A stretch of DNA of 64,000 bases from Micromonospora_G sp040676775 (GCF_040676775.1 NZ_JBFAPP010000001.1:62001-126000), one strand, 5' to 3'. Shown: positions 1-9,058, counted from the first letter of the stretch. Translations and numbers: made by a program. Notes: a model not told the origin generated them from the letters alone.

Positions 1-1
1 G

Positions 2-781
2 GGTTCCCGGTCCGGCACCGCGTACTTCGCCAGTTACCTGATCGAGAAGACGCTCTCCATCGACAACGTGTTCGTCTTCGCGCTGATCTTCACGTATTTC
101 GCGGTACCCGCCGCTTACCAGCACAAAGTCCTGTTCTGGGGGGTCGTCGGCGCACTCGGCTTCCGGCTGGCATTCATCTTCGCCGGGGCGGAACTGCTCC
201 GGACGTTCTTCTGGACCGCGTACATATTCGGCGCGTTCCTCATCTACACCGGCTATCAGATGGGGTTCAAGCACGATCGGAAGATCCAGCCCGAACGCAA
301 TCCGGTGGTCCGTCTGGTTCGCCGGCTGCTGCCCACCGATGCGCGCTACCACGACGGCCGGTTCGTCACCCGGCACGACGGCCGGCGGAGGGTGACGCTG
401 CTTTTCGTGGTGCTGGTCGCGATCGAGGCCAGCGACCTGATTTTCGCGGTCGACTCGATCGCCGCGATCCTGGCCATCACCACCGACACGTTCGTACTCT
501 GGTCGGCGAACGCGTTTGCCATTCTCGGTCTGCGGGCGCTGTATTTCTGCCTCGCCGGCCTGCTGCGCCGGTTCAGCCGCCTGCATTACGGCCTGGCCGT
601 GCTGCTCGCCTTCGCCGGGGTGAAGCTCATCCTCGCCGAAACCCCGATCGGGAAACTGCCCATCTGGCTGACCCTGAGCGTGATCGTGGTGACCATCGCC
701 GCCTCGATCGTCTGGAGCCTGCTGGCCAGCCGGCACGCGCCGCGGCCGGTGCCGCCCACCAATCGGGACGGCCGCGGCTAG
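2..781 (+). CDS. TerC family integral membrane protein (5' end outside window)
   Basis: The reading frame is open from base 2, so the true start lies upstream of the window. The visible N-terminal part has the family segment YLIEKTLSIDNVFVF, the first conserved acidic membrane motif of TerC/Alx proteins. A second one follows near 'EASDLIFAVDSIAAI'. Several hydrophobic helices alternate with a charged cytoplasmic loop at nt 270-400. TerC/Alx proteins act in the membrane and are linked to tellurium resistance and manganese export. A specific substrate cannot be read from sequence. The GTG at 68 is internal to the first motif and is not a start. The gene ends 106 bp before gnd and is probably a separate unit. 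Confidence 0.85.
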   Translation, partial: GSRSGTAYFASYLIEKTLSIDNVFVFALIFTYFAVPAAYQHKVLFWGVVGALGFRLAFIFAGAELLRTFFWTAYIFGAFLIYTGYQMGFKHDRKIQPERNPVVRLVRRLLPTDARYHDGRFVTRHDGRRRVTLLFVVLVAIEASDLIFAVDSIAAILAITTDTFVLWSANAFAILGLRALYFCLAGLLRRFSRLHYGLAVLLAFAGVKLILAETPIGKLPIWLTLSVIVVTIAASIVWSLLASRHAPRPVPPTNRDGRG

Positions 782-887
782 GCGGTCGGCCCGGACCTGC
801 ATAGAGGAAGATCACATAGCTGGGCCGGCAGCCGTCACGGAGAAACGCTGGCAGCATGGTCACCGACGTCGGACCAAGGGAGAGAAC

Positions 888-2354
888 ATGGCGGAACAGG
901 AAGCGTTCGGAAAGCCAGCGGCGGGCAGCGCCCAGATCGGGGTCACCGGACTCGGCGTGATGGGGCGCAACCTGGCTCGCAACCTGGCCCGCCACGGCTA
1001 TCCGGTGGCGGTGCACAACCGTTCCGCCGACCGTACGCGGAGCCTGATCGCCGAGCACGGTGACGAGGGCGAGTTCGTGCCGGCCGAGTCGATGGCCGAC
1101 TTCGTGGCGTCGCTGTCCCGCCCGCGCGCCGTCATCGTGATGGTGAAGGCCGGTGGCCCGACCGACGCGGTCATCGAGGAGCTGATCCCGCTGCTCGAGA
1201 CCGACGACATCGTCATCGACGCCGGCAACGCCCACTTCGCCGACACCCGGCGGCGGGAGGAGACGCTGAAGGCGCACGGGCTGCACTTCGTCGGCACCGG
1301 TGTCTCCGGCGGCGAGGAGGGTGCGCTGCTCGGCCCGAGCATCATGCCCGGCGGGTCGGTGGAGGCGTACGCCAAGCTCGGGCCGATCTTCGAGTCGATC
1401 GCCGCGCAGGTCGACGGCGTGCCGTGCTGCACCCACGTCGGACCGGACGGTGCCGGGCACTTCGTGAAGATGGTGCACAACGGCATCGAGTACGCCGACA
1501 TGCAGCTCATCGCGGAGGCGTACGACCTGCTGCGGGACGGGTTGTCCGCGTCGCCGGGTGAACTCGCCGACATCTTCCGCACCTGGAACGAGGGGGACCT
1601 GGAGTCCTTCCTCATCGAGATCACCGCTGACGTGCTCGGCCACACCGACGCCGCCACCGGCAAGCCGTTCGTCGACGTGGTGCTCGACCAGGCGGAGCAG
1701 AAGGGCACCGGGCGCTGGACCGTACAGAGCGCGCTGGACCTCGGCGTGCCGATCACGGGTATCGCCGAGGCGACCTTCGCCCGCTCGCTGTCCGGGCACG
1801 CCGACCAGCGGGCCGCCGCCCGTGAGCGCTTCGCCGACGCGGGTGGCAAGGCGAGCATCGGTGACCGGGACGCGTTCGTGGAGGACGTCCGCAAGGCGCT
1901 CTACGCCTCGAAGGTCGTCGCGTACGCGCAGGGGTTCGACCACATCCAGGCCGGCAGCGACGAGTTCGGCTGGAACATCGACCGGGGCGCGATGGCCACC
2001 ATCTGGCGCGGCGGGTGCATCATCCGGGCCCGGTTCCTCAACCGGATCCGGGAGGCCTACGACGCCGACCCCGAACTGCCCACGCTGCTGGTGGCACCGT
2101 ACTTCGCGGACGTGGTGTCGGACGCCATCGAGAGCTGGCGCCGGGTGGTCCGGTACGCCACCGAGGTCGGCATCCCGACCCCGGCGTTCTCCTCGTCGCT
2201 GGCGTACTTCGACGGGCTGCGCCGGGGACGGCTGCCCGCCGCCCTGATCCAGGGCCTGCGGGACAACTTCGGCGCGCACACGTACCAGCGGGTCGACCGG
2301 GAGGGTTCCTTCCACACGCTGTGGGCCGGCGCCCGTACCGAATCGGCGTCCTGA
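888..2354 (+). CDS. gnd: 6-phosphogluconate dehydrogenase, decarboxylating
   Basis: The 488-residue product oxidises 6-phosphogluconate to ribulose 5-phosphate and CO2 with NAD(P)+, the oxidative step of the cytosolic pentose phosphate pathway. The dinucleotide-binding loop GLGVMG is at residues 21-26. The substrate/catalytic segments GVSGGEEGALLGPSIMPGG (about 140-160) and the HNGIEYADMQ stretch (about 190) are present, followed by the all-helical C-terminal domain. Length fits the long form of the enzyme. ATG at 888 follows a GGGAGAG ribosome binding site. The gene is monocistronic, with a convergent hairpin directly downstream. Confidence 0.95.
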   Translation: MAEQEAFGKPAAGSAQIGVTGLGVMGRNLARNLARHGYPVAVHNRSADRTRSLIAEHGDEGEFVPAESMADFVASLSRPRAVIVMVKAGGPTDAVIEELIPLLETDDIVIDAGNAHFADTRRREETLKAHGLHFVGTGVSGGEEGALLGPSIMPGGSVEAYAKLGPIFESIAAQVDGVPCCTHVGPDGAGHFVKMVHNGIEYADMQLIAEAYDLLRDGLSASPGELADIFRTWNEGDLESFLIEITADVLGHTDAATGKPFVDVVLDQAEQKGTGRWTVQSALDLGVPITGIAEATFARSLSGHADQRAAARERFADAGGKASIGDRDAFVEDVRKALYASKVVAYAQGFDHIQAGSDEFGWNIDRGAMATIWRGGCIIRARFLNRIREAYDADPELPTLLVAPYFADVVSDAIESWRRVVRYATEVGIPTPAFSSSLAYFDGLRRGRLPAALIQGLRDNFGAHTYQRVDREGSFHTLWAGARTESAS

Positions 2355-2360
2355 CCTCGA

Positions 2361-2399
2361 CGGCCCGCCGGTGTCGTGAGTCACGGCACCGGCGGGCCG
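2361..2399. terminator. Bidirectional hairpin between gnd and the TNT gene
   Basis: A perfect 13-bp inverted repeat (CGGCCCGCCGGTG and its complement) flanks a 13-nt loop. The loop itself contains CGTGA/TCACG. It sits between the stop codons of two convergent genes, the usual place for a bidirectional terminator. There is no U-tract, which is common in actinobacteria. Confidence 0.75.
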
Positions 2400-2411
2400 A
2401 CCGTCTCTCCG

Positions 2412-3086
2412 CTACCCGCGCGGGCGTTCCTCCACCAGGTAGCCGTTCTGCAGCAGCCAGTTGACGCTGAGCGGGGCGGGGGCGCCGGGCACGTGTCTCG
2501 CCTCCAGCTTGTACTGCAGGCCGAGTCCGAGTTGTTCGAACCACGGCGCGATCGGCCCGGAGTCGACCCGGAACGCCCGCAGTACGCAGTACAGGTGGTA
2601 GTTGCTCGCCGGGGTCCCGGTCGGGGTGTTGAGGTTCTGCGGCGGCAGTGCCCGCTGGAGGAACAACGTCCGGGCCGGTGCCAGGTAGGCGCCGCCGGGA
2701 TAACCGAACCGGTCGACCCGGCTGCCCGCCCACAGTGTCTGCTCGAACCTGACCGGCTCGCCGTGGACCACGAGGAAGCCGTCGGCGGGCGGGTAGATCC
2801 AGCTTCCGCCGCTGCGGTACTTGGCCACGAACTCGGGCTCGCCGAGCCCGCCGAACCGTCGGTAGCCGAACAGCAGCGGGCCGACCGGGCGGTCTTGCGG
2901 CAGTGCGGCCGGTCCGAGTTCCGGTCGGGCGGGGTCGTGGAACTGCTGGGTGGGTGGTGCCTGGTCGGGTGTACCGGGCCGGCAGGCCGATCCGGCGGGG
3001 GCGGTTCCCGCGTACGCGGGCAGCGGCGGCGCGTTGACCAGGAGGACCGCGACGAGGGCGGCAGAGGCAAACGTACGGATCTTCAT
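2412..3086 (-). CDS. Secreted TNT-domain protein (putative NAD+ glycohydrolase toxin)
   Basis: The 224-residue product starts with a Sec signal peptide (MKIRTFASAALVAVLL... to the AYAG region). The C-terminal half matches the TNT domain named after the tuberculosis necrotizing toxin. Visible family features are VDRFGYPGGAYLAP, the QRALPP segment and GLGLQY near the C-terminus. Characterised TNT domains hydrolyse NAD+; activity here is inferred. ATG at 3086 was chosen because a GGGGGG ribosome binding site precedes it and the signal peptide starts there. An in-frame ATG at 3110 lacks such a site. No immunity gene is obvious beside it: the flanks are gnd and a PAS protein. Confidence 0.75.
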   Translation of the reverse strand: MKIRTFASAALVAVLLVNAPPLPAYAGTAPAGSACRPGTPDQAPPTQQFHDPARPELGPAALPQDRPVGPLLFGYRRFGGLGEPEFVAKYRSGGSWIYPPADGFLVVHGEPVRFEQTLWAGSRVDRFGYPGGAYLAPARTLFLQRALPPQNLNTPTGTPASNYHLYCVLRAFRVDSGPIAPWFEQLGLGLQYKLEARHVPGAPAPLSVNWLLQNGYLVEERPRG

Positions 3087-3236
3087 AAACCCCCCAAACC
3101 GGGCTGACATCGCGGTCAGTTAACTGGACGATCACCCAGGGTCGTCCAGAGAACTATCGGATTACCGTCAATTCGCCCAACGTGGAGTACCTGCGACCGC
3201 CCTGCGCGGCTCACCGAGGGCGCATCGCCTGCGGCT

Positions 3237-5087
3237 TCAGCGGAAGCGTCGCCGCAGACTGCGCCGGTTCAGCCCCGGCGCGGTGGTTTCCAACCGGCGC
3301 CGGAGCAGGTCCCACTCCCGCCGCCGCTCGTCGGTGACGTCACGCAAGGTGATCGACACACCGGGCGGGCCGGGCTCCGCCAGCAGCGGCCGGCAGTTCA
3401 CCTCGACCAGGACCCGGCTCCGGTCGGACCGGCGCAGGGTCCACTGCACGTCCATCCCGGACGACTCGTCTTCCGCGCGTACGGCGCGCAGGGCGCGGTC
3501 CACCTGCTCGTGGTCGTCCGGGTGGATGATGTCCCGCCAGGTCGCGAAGGCCTGCGACTCGATGCCGAGGATCCGCCAGAACGCCGGGTTGGCGTAGTTC
3601 ACCCGGTCGTCGTCGCCGACGATCAGGACGCCGTCGTTGGTGTTGCCGGCCACCAGGTCCAGATACCGGTCCCGATCCCGCCGGTGGGCCGCGCCGGTCA
3701 CCGCCAGCCGTTGCAGGGCGAGCGTGGCCTGACCGGCGGCCACCTCGATGACGTCCCGCGAGGCGACGAGGGTGTCCCGGTCCGCGGCCACCAGCAGGGC
3801 GGCGCCCCCGCGCCCGGCCACCGACTCGGCGCCGGGGGTCAGCGACGCCACGATGGTGGCCGGCAGACCGCCCAATGGCTCGACCAGCACGGCGGGCAGC
3901 AGCCGGGTCTCGACCAGCAGGCTGCGCCGCGGGGTGTTGTTCGTCGGCAGCGGCTGGTCCAGGTCCACCCTCGGTGACCAGACGAAGTCGAGGTCGTCCG
4001 TCCGGCGGCCGGGCGGCCGGTACAGCGCGAAGACGAGACGGTGCGGGGTGCCGGCCGGCAGCATCTGCGCCACCATCACCCGCAGCGCCTCGCCGACCTG
4101 GGCGCTACCGGTCGCACCGACCAGGCTGGTGGAGGTCTCCCGCAGGTGCCGCTCGCGTCGTACGGCGTGCCGGTGCTTGTTCCGCGCGTCGACCACGCGG
4201 GTCACCACCAGGACCGTGCTGAGCCCGGCCACCACTGCGATCACCACTCCGTCGAGGACCGCACCGGCGACCGCCTCGGCGAACAGGACCACCACGGCGG
4301 TCAGGCTGGCCAGCGCGACCAGGCCGACCCGGGTCGCGGCGGTCTCGTCCGGTGGCACGTCGACCCGCGCGGTCAGCCGGGTCATCGAGGGGTGCAGTGC
4401 GGCGGCGCCCCAGGCGAGGTAGTGGACCAGCCATCCCAGTTCGGCCGGCCCACCCGGTCGCCAGCCCGAGCCGAGTTCGGCGACGGCGTAGGCGGTGTCC
4501 GAGGCGAGCAGCCCGGCCGCTCCCACGGCAAGCAGCAGCACCGCCACGTTGCGCGGCGCCGCGACCGCCAGCCGCACCATCACCACCAGCACTAGCAGGC
4601 CGCCGAGGACGTGACTGACCAGCACACACTGCTCGACCCGGGAGAGCCCGGTGCCGGGCAGGGCGGGCGCGACCAGCTGGGTCCAGCCGACGAGTCCGAC
4701 GGCGAGCACCACCGCGAGCAGGTCGGTCAGGCCGGAGCGGTCACGGATGATCGCGCTGCTGCGGGTCAACTGCACCAGAGCCGCGGTCAGCAACGGGAAC
4801 AGGGACACGTACAGGACGTCGGCGAGCAGCGAGTGGACCTGGCCCGAGGAGGTGGCGGCGATGGCGTACGCGACGTCACCCGCGGCCAGGACGGCGAGAC
4901 CGGACCCGAGCAGCAGCCACGGCGCGCGGCGCGCGGGCCGGTGCTGGTGGATGCCGTACGCCACGGCGGTGACGCTGGCCGCACCGATGGTCCCCCAGAG
5001 CATCCCCGCCGCGGCGGGGAGCAGGAAGACACCCAGTCCGAGGGCGGCGGTCAGCGTGACGAAGCCGATGATGCGGCGCTGCGGCAA
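3237..5087 (-). CDS. Polytopic membrane protein with C-terminal PAS domain, no output domain
   Basis: The 616-residue product has an N-terminal membrane region of about 8-10 helices (residues 1-300), a GAF-like or linker region (about 320-470) and one PAS domain at about residues 480-590 ('NDGVLIVGDDDRVNYANPAF' followed by the HPDD signature). Such a membrane-PAS layout usually precedes GGDEF, EAL or kinase modules. Here the frame stops about 25 residues after PAS, so it may act through a partner or be shortened. TTG at 5087 is chosen because GGGAGGA lies six bases upstream and the membrane region starts right after it. The frame stays open further upstream, but those roughly 64 residues are Arg/Pro-rich and look non-coding. 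Confidence 0.6.
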   Translation of the reverse strand: MPQRRIIGFVTLTAALGLGVFLLPAAAGMLWGTIGAASVTAVAYGIHQHRPARRAPWLLLGSGLAVLAAGDVAYAIAATSSGQVHSLLADVLYVSLFPLLTAALVQLTRSSAIIRDRSGLTDLLAVVLAVGLVGWTQLVAPALPGTGLSRVEQCVLVSHVLGGLLVLVVMVRLAVAAPRNVAVLLLAVGAAGLLASDTAYAVAELGSGWRPGGPAELGWLVHYLAWGAAALHPSMTRLTARVDVPPDETAATRVGLVALASLTAVVVLFAEAVAGAVLDGVVIAVVAGLSTVLVVTRVVDARNKHRHAVRRERHLRETSTSLVGATGSAQVGEALRVMVAQMLPAGTPHRLVFALYRPPGRRTDDLDFVWSPRVDLDQPLPTNNTPRRSLLVETRLLPAVLVEPLGGLPATIVASLTPGAESVAGRGGAALLVAADRDTLVASRDVIEVAAGQATLALQRLAVTGAAHRRDRDRYLDLVAGNTNDGVLIVGDDDRVNYANPAFWRILGIESQAFATWRDIIHPDDHEQVDRALRAVRAEDESSGMDVQWTLRRSDRSRVLVEVNCRPLLAEPGPPGVSITLRDVTDERRREWDLLRRRLETTAPGLNRRSLRRRFR

Positions 5088-5471
5088 CCGGAATCCTCCC
5101 ACCCGCGCCGCCGGGCAGCCGCCCAACCGCGGCACACGTCGCACCGGCCTGGACGGCGGGCTGTGGCGTACGCATCCGTTCCCCCCGCGGCACCGACTAT
5201 GCCGTACGGGACGCGGTGGGCGGAAGGAACGCGCCGGAACGAAGTCCGCCACCTCATGTCGTGTGTGGAGCGTGCCCACGCGCAGCGTAGGGCCGGGTAC
5301 GGACGCACAGGTGTCGATGATCCGTCAGATATCCATGAGTAATCGGGCCAACACGGATTGTAGTATTCACGGACAAGATATTTGTTCGCTTACGACGCGA
5401 CGACATCAGCCGGCCCGGATCAGCCGGACAACGTGGCCACCCGGGCCGCCACATTCCCCAGAGGCACCACG
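5088..5471. other. Divergent intergenic region, no confident gene
   Basis: This stretch separates the minus-strand PAS protein from small plus-strand genes. Positions 5300-5400 are noticeably AT-richer than the surroundings and contain TAGTAT at 5361-5366, a possible -10 box on the plus strand. I see no convincing coding sequence or RNA structure. Confidence 0.4.
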
Positions 5472-5624
5472 GTGAACAGAAACGATTCCCGGACAACCGG
5501 GCGTCGGCGGGGCTCCGGCACTCCCCTCGCGCCCCCCGGACCCAGTTCCGGACAGCTCGTCGAGAACCCGCGCCGGTCGGCCGGGGCACCTCCCGGTCCG
5601 CCCACCGCGCCGGAATCGCCATGA
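5472..5624 (+). CDS. Possible small Pro/Arg-rich ORF coupled to the next gene
   Basis: A 50-codon frame starts at GTG 5472 behind AGAGG. Its TGA overlaps the ATG of the downstream gene in an ATGA arrangement, which would give translational coupling. The product is rich in Pro, Gly, Ser and Arg and matches no family I know. Third-position G/C is high but not decisive. It may be real or a chance frame. Confidence 0.3.
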   Translation: MNRNDSRTTGRRRGSGTPLAPPGPSSGQLVENPRRSAGAPPGPPTAPESP

Positions 5625-6043
5625 CCGAAACCACTCCACCTCCCGTCGGATCGGCCTGGATCCAGATCCTGCTCTCCGTCATCGGCCTGCTGGGCGGCAT
5701 CGGCGGCGTGGTCGCGGTGGCCACGGTCACGATGCGCCGACGCAGGTTCAGGGCGGACACCGCAGCACTGCTGACCGACACCGCACTCACGATCGTGCGA
5801 CCGCTGCGCGGCCGGGTGACGGAACTCGAACTGGAGACCGCGCAGGCCCGTGGTCGGGCACTGCAGGCCGAGCGGGAGATCAGCGAGCTTAGGGTGACCC
5901 ACCGGGAGATGAGCGCACTCGTACGCCGCTGGCGCGCGGCCATCCTGGCCCCGGACGCCACCCTGACCGCGATCCGCACCTACGTCCGGACCGGCCGATC
6001 CGTACGCGGCGAGGAGCACCCGTCCTCGACCTTCGAGATCTGA
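5621..6043 (+). CDS. Small membrane protein with coiled coil, unknown function
   Basis: The 140-residue product has a short Pro-rich N-terminus, one transmembrane helix at about residues 15-37 and a basic stop-transfer stretch (MRRRRFRAD). A long amphipathic helix follows (about 65-110), rich in Glu, Arg and Leu and probably a coiled coil. This layout resembles small actinobacterial and phage-derived membrane proteins, but I recognise no named family. ATG 5621 overlaps the stop of the preceding small frame. Function unknown. Confidence 0.55.
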   Translation: MTETTPPPVGSAWIQILLSVIGLLGGIGGVVAVATVTMRRRRFRADTAALLTDTALTIVRPLRGRVTELELETAQARGRALQAEREISELRVTHREMSALVRRWRAAILAPDATLTAIRTYVRTGRSVRGEEHPSSTFEI

Positions 6044-6338
6044 GTCCGGCGCCCCGGATCCACTGTGACCGGTCGACATCCTGAGCGATGGGCGGGACGA
6101 CACCTCGCCGCGAACTCCTCACAGCCGGCTCCGGGGTCCACAATGGATGATCGATCTTCGACACCCGCGCCCAGGTCAACGGGATTTGATCTCTATTTGA
6201 CCGCCAGAAATAGCAGGGTGTTATCGATCAACTCCAGAAGGTAGTGTGCCCGATGAGCGGCATGCACACCCTTACATGGCATTAGTTCTTATTTTTGTCA
6301 TCATCCTGTCCGAGCCTTGTCACGACCCGGAGGATAAA
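6044..6338 (+). promoter_or_regulatory. Leader/promoter region of the SulP-carbonic anhydrase gene
   Basis: This is a 295-bp gap with an unusually AT-rich stretch at about 6180-6310. TTGACC at 6197 could be a -35 box but no matching -10 is convincing. GTGTGC/GCACAC arms (6244-6249 and 6264-6269) can form a weak stem. The reading frame of the next gene is open through part of this region, but composition and the good ribosome binding site at 6330 argue that it is untranslated leader. Confidence 0.35.
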
Positions 6339-8663
6339 ATGGTGGATACGGGGCAATCTCCTAGCGCAGCAGCCTCCCAGCCCGTCCCGGATCCATCGCC
6401 AACGAGCCGAGCAACCCGGTTCCGGCGTACGCTCCTCCGCCACGACCTGCCCGCGTCGTTCGTGGTCTTCCTCGTCGCGGTCCCGCTCTCCCTGGGCATC
6501 GCGGCGGCCTCCGGCGCACCACTGCTCGCCGGCATCATCGCCGCGGTGGTCGGCGGAATCGTGGTCGGCGCCATCGGCGGCGCACCACTGCTGGTCAGCG
6601 GCCCGGCCGCCGGGCTCTCGGTGATCGTGGCAGACCTGGTGCTCCGCCACGGCTGGATGGCCACCGCCGCCATGGTCACCCTCGCCGGTTTGGTCCAGAT
6701 CGTCCTCGGACTCAGCCGGTTCGGCCGAGCCGCGCTGATGCTCTCCCCCGCGGTGGTGCACGGCATGCTCGCCGGCATCGGCATCGTGATCGCCCTCAGC
6801 CAGCTGCACGTCGTGCTCGGCGGCGCACCGCAGCGCTCGGTCTGGGAGAACCTCCGCGAACTACCGGCCCAACTCGTCGGATACCACGACGCCGCGGTCC
6901 TGGTCGGTGTGGTCACGGTCGCCGTACTGCTCGTCTGGCCCCGGCTGGTACGGGTGTCGTATCTGCCCGCGCCGCTGGTCGCCATCGCCGTGGCCACCGC
7001 GATGGCAACCGGCCTGGGGCTCGATCTCACCCGGGTCGCCCTACCCGACGATCCACTCAGCTACCTGACGCTGCCCCGGTGGCCGGACGCTCCCCTGGCC
7101 GACGTGCTCTCCGGGGTGTTCCTGCTCGCCGTGGTCGCCAGCGTCGAATCCCTGCTCTCCGCGGTCGCGGTGGACCGGCTGCACGACGGCCCACGGGCCA
7201 GGCTCGACCGCGAGCTGATCGCCCAGGGTGTGGCGAACTCCGCCTCCGGCGCACTGGGCGGGTTGCCGGTCACCGGCGTGATCGTCCGCAGCTCGGCGAA
7301 CGTGGAGGCGGGTGCCCGTACTCGCGCTTCGGCGATCATGCACGGACTGTGGATCGCCGTCTTCGCGTTGCTCCTGGCCAGCGTGTTGGAGCTGATCCCG
7401 ATGTCCGCGCTGGCCGGAGTGCTGGTGATCGTCGGGCTGCGGCTGATCAGCGTGGCCCACGTACGCGACCTGATGCGGCACCGGGAGTTCCCCGCGTACG
7501 CGGTCACCGTGGCCGGGGTCGTCTTCCTCGACCTGGTCACCGGCGTACTGCTCGGGATGGCGGTGGCGCTGGTCTCGGCGCTGTACCGGCTCACCCACTG
7601 GCGCATCGACGTCGACCGGCGTGGCGCCGACGACTGGCTCGTGCAGATCACCGGCACCCTGCTCTTCCTCGGCGCCGGACGGCTCAACCAGGAACTGCGC
7701 CGACTCCCGCCCGGCGCGCGGGTCCACCTGGAACTGCGCCTCGACTTCCTCGACCACGCCGCCTTCGGGGTGATCCAGCAGTGGCGGGCCGGCTACGAAC
7801 GCAACGGCGGTCAGGTACGGGTGGAGGAGGCGCTGGACGGCTGGTTCGACCGTGCCGTACGGGACCGGCTCGGCAACCGCAAGAGCCTGCCGGAACGACT
7901 GCCACGCTGGCTCGCCCCCTGGTCACACTGGCAGGGCGGCGCACCAGCACCGGCCCGGCGCGAGAACGGGCAACCGAGCGGGGCGTCCGAAACCCCGCCG
8001 AGCGGCGAGATCGGCGGCAACATGCTGGTGGGCGTACGGGAGTTCCAGCGCCGGGTCGCCCCGCTGGTCCGGCCCTACCTCACGGAACTTGCCCGCGACG
8101 GGCAGCGCCCGGACGAACTCTTCATCACCTGCGCCGACTCCCGGCTGGTGCCCAACCTGGTCACCTCGAGCGGGCCGGGCGACCTGTTCTGCCTGCGCAA
8201 CATCGGCAACATCGTGCCCCGGCACGGCACCCCCGGCGACCACAGCGTCGGCGCCGCGATCGAGTACGCGACCGACGTCCTGCAGGTCTCCACCATCACC
8301 GTCTGCGGGCACTCCGACTGCGGGGCCATGCGCGCGGTCCTCCAGGGCGGAGTGGCCCGGGAGTCGCACCTCGGCTCCTGGCTCAGCCACGTACGCCTCG
8401 GCGGGCGACGCGACGACCGGCGCGGGTCGGCGGTGCCACCGCCCCGGGACGCGGCCGGCCCGCCGCATGATCCGGCCGCGCTGGAACGCCAGGCCCTGGC
8501 CAACGTCGCCCAGCAAATCGCCAACCTCCAGACCTATCCGAGTGTCCGGCGGCGGCTCGACGCCGACCAGCTCACCCTGGTCGGTCTCTACTTCGACCTG
8601 CACGAGGCACGGATGTACCTGGTGGACGCCGGCAACGGTGCCCGGCGTCCACTGCCTCTCTGA
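6339..8663 (+). CDS. SulP-family bicarbonate/sulfate transporter fused to STAS and beta-carbonic anhydrase
   Basis: The 774-residue membrane protein has three parts. Residues about 25-410 form the SulP transporter core. A STAS-like domain follows at about 430-520. A complete beta-carbonic anhydrase lies at about 565-770. The carbonic anhydrase zinc ligands are visible: Cys598 with its Asp-Arg pair in CADSR, and His658 and Cys661 in CGHSDC. Such fusions are known in actinobacteria and bacteroidetes and are thought to couple bicarbonate transport to CO2/bicarbonate interconversion. Transport of bicarbonate here is inferred from the fusion. ATG 6339 is preceded by GGAGG; an earlier in-frame ATG at 6246 would add an unlikely hydrophobic leader. 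The stop codon lies inside the first unit of a tandem repeat. Confidence 0.88.
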   Translation: MVDTGQSPSAAASQPVPDPSPTSRATRFRRTLLRHDLPASFVVFLVAVPLSLGIAAASGAPLLAGIIAAVVGGIVVGAIGGAPLLVSGPAAGLSVIVADLVLRHGWMATAAMVTLAGLVQIVLGLSRFGRAALMLSPAVVHGMLAGIGIVIALSQLHVVLGGAPQRSVWENLRELPAQLVGYHDAAVLVGVVTVAVLLVWPRLVRVSYLPAPLVAIAVATAMATGLGLDLTRVALPDDPLSYLTLPRWPDAPLADVLSGVFLLAVVASVESLLSAVAVDRLHDGPRARLDRELIAQGVANSASGALGGLPVTGVIVRSSANVEAGARTRASAIMHGLWIAVFALLLASVLELIPMSALAGVLVIVGLRLISVAHVRDLMRHREFPAYAVTVAGVVFLDLVTGVLLGMAVALVSALYRLTHWRIDVDRRGADDWLVQITGTLLFLGAGRLNQELRRLPPGARVHLELRLDFLDHAAFGVIQQWRAGYERNGGQVRVEEALDGWFDRAVRDRLGNRKSLPERLPRWLAPWSHWQGGAPAPARRENGQPSGASETPPSGEIGGNMLVGVREFQRRVAPLVRPYLTELARDGQRPDELFITCADSRLVPNLVTSSGPGDLFCLRNIGNIVPRHGTPGDHSVGAAIEYATDVLQVSTITVCGHSDCGAMRAVLQGGVARESHLGSWLSHVRLGGRRDDRRGSAVPPPRDAAGPPHDPAALERQALANVAQQIANLQTYPSVRRRLDADQLTLVGLYFDLHEARMYLVDAGNGARRPLPL

Positions 8664-8762
8664 ACCGTCCGACCTCTCTGAACCGTCCGACCTCTCTGAA
8701 CCGTCCGACCTCTCTGAACCGTCCGACCTCTCTGAACCGTCCGACCTCTCTGAACCGTTTCG
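8655..8762. repeat. 18-bp tandem repeat, five full copies plus a partial sixth
   Basis: The unit CCTCTCTGAACCGTCCGA is repeated perfectly at 8655, 8673, 8691, 8709 and 8727. A sixth copy at 8745 matches its first 14 bases. The first unit contains the last codons and the TGA of the upstream SulP-carbonic anhydrase gene, so the array grew from the 3' end of that gene. There are no spacers, so this is not a CRISPR array. The unit is a multiple of three, so a -1 or +1 frame would read a Leu-Ser-Glu-Pro-Ser-Asp hexapeptide repeat. The remaining 296 bp to the next gene (8763-9058) show nothing else I can name. Confidence 0.95.
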
Positions 8763-9058
8763 CTGGACAAACCACGGCGCCCGGGGCGGCGTACCCGACG
8801 AGCCGACCGCCGGGGGGATTGGCGGAGGACACTCACCGGGTACGCCGCACGGGCGAACCGCCCGCAGGGCACCTGTGATCAACACAAGCACCGCGGTACG
8901 GCAACCGGCACCGGTCTTGACGTGATCACTACGCCGCCGGCCCCGGTGCTGACGCCGCAACCACACCCGCGTCAAGGAAACGTCGGGATCACCGGTTCGG
9001 CCGTGGTGAACGCGTGAAGATCCGTGATCCGGGCGCGCCGGAGCGCCACGATCGGCAC

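Noticed and set aside
627..2384. 585-codon minus-strand open frame across gnd
   Set aside because: It mirrors the plus-strand gnd gene, which has full family motifs. Long antisense frames are expected in high-GC DNA.
8655..8762. CRISPR array
   Set aside because: Units are contiguous without spacers and only 18 bp long, and no cas genes are present.
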